From the NCBI GenBank assembly GCA_937995555.1, contig CALKJX010000231.1, forward strand, positions 1-10,611: a stretch of 10,611 nt of DNA, given 5' to 3'. The notes beneath the pieces were generated by a model, which saw only the letters and a list, made by a program, of their open reading frames with translations, did no database searches and was not told the origin of the DNA. This DNA is from an uncultured Elioraea sp. Lineage in GTDB: Bacteria > Pseudomonadota > Alphaproteobacteria > Acetobacterales > Acetobacteraceae. A program made the position numbers and the translations under genes. Below are positions 8,997 through 10,611 of this stretch, piece after piece (the first letter of the stretch is position 1; each line of letters opens with the position of its first letter).

Positions 8997-10541
8997 TCAG
9001 GGCTTGAACCCGAGCGTGCGCGCGACGAGCATGTTGTCGATGTCGAGCGTGAAGCCGCCGACGCGCGGCGAGGCGACGATGAGCCCGATCGGGTAGGAGT
9101 TGGTCGGGATGCCGAAGGCGGTCTCGACCAGCACGCGGTTGAGATTGTCGTAGGCCGCCTTCACCGCCGCCTCGGGGCCGAGCGTCGTGTCCACCCGCCG
9201 GATCGCCTCGACATACTCGGGATGCGGGTTCGGCTCGCCCAGGATCGGATTGTTCACCGTGCGGTAGATGCTGTTCGTGGTCAGCCGGGTCGGAAACTTC
9301 TGGATGTTGCCGACCGCACCGAACACGGCGTCGAACTTGCCGGTCAGCAGCGCGTCGATGAACTCCGCTCCCTGCTTCAGGTCGAGCTCGATGTTGATGC
9401 CGACGCGCGCGAGCGAAGCCTGGACGATCTGGCTGATGCGGGTCGAGACCTCGTCGCCGCCGTTGACCAAGAGCTTCCAGTTGCTGATCTCCGCCTGCGA
9501 CAGGCCGGATTGCCGGATCAGCGCACGCCCCTTGTCGAGGTCATAGGCGTAGCGCTGGGCGTAGGAGGGATCGTGCGCGGGGCTGGCCGGCGCCCAGGGC
9601 AGCGCGGTCACCTCGCCGAGCCCGGCGTAGCCCACGCGCAGGATGCCGGCGCGGTCGATCAGGTGGTTGAAGGCCTGGCGGAAGATCTGGTTTCGGAACG
9701 GTCCGCGCGTCGAGTTGATGCGGAACACCTGCACCAGCGGCCCCGGTCCCTCGACCACCTGGTAGCCGGCGGCGCGCAGCCGCACCGCGCTGCGCCCGGT
9801 CGCGCCGTAGACGAGATCGACCGCGCCGGACTCGAGCGCGGCCGTAGCGGCGGCATCGTGCTCGAATACGGTCAGCACGACCTCGGGCGAGAGCGGCTGG
9901 TTGGCACGCCAGTGCGACCGGTTCGCCTCCAGCCGCACGCGCTGGCCGACCGCGCGTTCGGCCAGCACATAGGGGCCGGTGCCGACGGGCCGCGTCGAGA
10001 CGGTCTGGATCGACGCCGGATCGATCACCGAGATGAACTGCAACAGATCGGTGATCTGGCGCGTGGGCGCGGGGTTCTTGAAGGTGATCCGCAGCGTCTG
10101 CGGGTCGACCACCGTCCAGTCCCGCACGATTCCCATGGTCGGGTAGACGTTCTTGCCAGCGCGCGGATCGTTAGCCTTGCGCAGCGTCGCCGAGACCGCT
10201 TCGGCATCGAACGGCGCGCCGCTGTGGAACGTCACGCCGCGTCGCAAGGTCAGCGTCACCGACGCGTTGTCCGGCGCGATCGTCCAGGACTCGGCGAGAT
10301 TCGGGACGGCGCGTCCCTCCGGCGTGTACTCGATCAGGCTGTCGTAGAGGTTCTTGATGGTGGGAAAGTTCACCGTCGAGAACGCCATCGGATCGAAGTC
10401 GTTGATGTCAGCAAGCATGCCGACGCGGATGCGTCCCGGGCGAAGCTCCTGCGCGAACGCCTCGGCGGCAACCGAGACGGTGAAGGCGGCCGCCACCAGC
10501 GAGGTGGCGAGGCCGGTACGGAAGGTCATGCGGCGACTCAT
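8997..10541 (-). CDS. Extracellular solute-binding protein, family 5 (DppA/OppA type)
   Basis: This 514-residue periplasmic binding protein is the first gene of the importer operon. An N-terminal signal peptide runs from MSRRMTFR through a hydrophobic stretch (about 10-28) to a likely cleavage after AFA at residue 30. There is no lipobox Cys, so it should be soluble in the periplasm. Family-5 marks follow: IKNLYDSLIEYTPEGRAVPNLAESW, the LTLRRGVTFHSGAPFDAEAV segment around 97-116, and GTGPYVL near 188. FRQAFNHLIDRAGI lies mid-protein. The ATG at 10541 has GGAGG 10 nt upstream (10552-10556); an internal ATG at 10529 is less likely. Family members bind peptides, but also opines, sugars, glutathione or nickel chelates, so the ligand is unknown. 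It should deliver to the DppB/DppC-like channel encoded downstream. Confidence 0.93.
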   Translation of the reverse strand: MSRRMTFRTGLATSLVAAAFTVSVAAEAFAQELRPGRIRVGMLADINDFDPMAFSTVNFPTIKNLYDSLIEYTPEGRAVPNLAESWTIAPDNASVTLTLRRGVTFHSGAPFDAEAVSATLRKANDPRAGKNVYPTMGIVRDWTVVDPQTLRITFKNPAPTRQITDLLQFISVIDPASIQTVSTRPVGTGPYVLAERAVGQRVRLEANRSHWRANQPLSPEVVLTVFEHDAAATAALESGAVDLVYGATGRSAVRLRAAGYQVVEGPGPLVQVFRINSTRGPFRNQIFRQAFNHLIDRAGILRVGYAGLGEVTALPWAPASPAHDPSYAQRYAYDLDKGRALIRQSGLSQAEISNWKLLVNGGDEVSTRISQIVQASLARVGINIELDLKQGAEFIDALLTGKFDAVFGAVGNIQKFPTRLTTNSIYRTVNNPILGEPNPHPEYVEAIRRVDTTLGPEAAVKAAYDNLNRVLVETAFGIPTNSYPIGLIVASPRVGGFTLDIDNMLVARTLGFKP

Positions 10542-10575
10542 CGTGGTGTGGCCTCCTCTGTTGCGTGATGTCAGC

Positions 10576-10601
10576 CGGCCGTGCTCATGCGGGCACGGCC
10601 G
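10576..10601. promoter_or_regulatory. Inverted repeat upstream of the binding-protein gene (operator, leader hairpin or upstream terminator)
   Basis: CGGCCGTGC (10576-10584) and GCACGGCCG (10593-10601) are perfect 9-bp arms around an 8-nt spacer, 35-60 bp before the ATG at 10541. The position suits an operator for the operon's IclR regulator. A terminator of a gene beyond the right edge or a 5'-leader hairpin is equally possible. The rest of 10542-10611 holds only the ribosome site; no convincing promoter boxes are visible. Confidence 0.45.
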
Positions 10602-10611
10602 CGTCCCGCCA

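Noticed and set aside
10512..10541. Twin-arginine (Tat) signal on the binding protein
   Set aside because: Arg-Arg occurs at residues 3-4, but the following residues (M-T-F) do not match the S/T-R-R-x-F-L-K pattern. An ordinary Sec signal fits better.

Overview
The window is GC-rich (roughly 70% by eye), densely packed bacterial chromosome. The codon bias, the gene families and the short Shine-Dalgarno-driven overlaps suit an alphaproteobacterium, perhaps of the Acetobacteraceae type. That placement is inference; no marker gene is present.

Left part (1-2165): a small acyl-CoA module. The first 24 codons of an enoyl-CoA hydratase/isomerase-like gene run leftward off the window. Divergent from it, a rightward pair encodes a family I acyl-CoA:carboxylate CoA-transferase (169-1728) and, 5 bp later, a MaoC/PhaJ-like hot-dog hydratase (1734-2165).

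Middle (2212-3371): the remains of a mandelate racemase/muconate lactonizing enzyme (enolase superfamily) gene. It carries two in-frame stops (TAG at codon 9, TAA at 2662) and a 1-nt frameshift near 2893. Several expected active-site residues also look substituted. It is a clear pseudogene although most of its length is still recognisable.

Intergenic 3372-3506, between convergent units: this stretch is filled by three consecutive inverted repeats. The two largest pair without interruption only in leftward RNA, where A/C mismatches become G-U wobbles. They are the likely transcription end of the leftward operon, possibly bidirectional.

Right part (3507-10541, all leftward): a peptide/nickel/opine-type (Dpp/Opp) ABC importer operon in the order solute-binding protein, fused DppD-DppF ATPase, DppC permease, DppB permease, then a classical SDR oxidoreductase and an IclR-family regulator. 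Junctions are tight: a 22 bp gap, two 4-bp GTGA overlaps, an 8-bp overlap or 7-bp gap depending on the SDR start, then a 3 bp gap. This suggests one transcript. A 9-bp-arm inverted repeat lies about 35-60 bp upstream of the binding protein.

Taken together, the importer, SDR and IclR regulator look like an uptake-and-catabolism cassette for a small acid, sugar acid or peptide. The decayed enolase-superfamily enzyme next door may once have been part of it. I see no evidence for a novel defence, mobile or RNA-based system. The most notable signals are the multiply lesioned pseudogene, the hairpin cluster and an SDR lacking the usual tetrad Asn.
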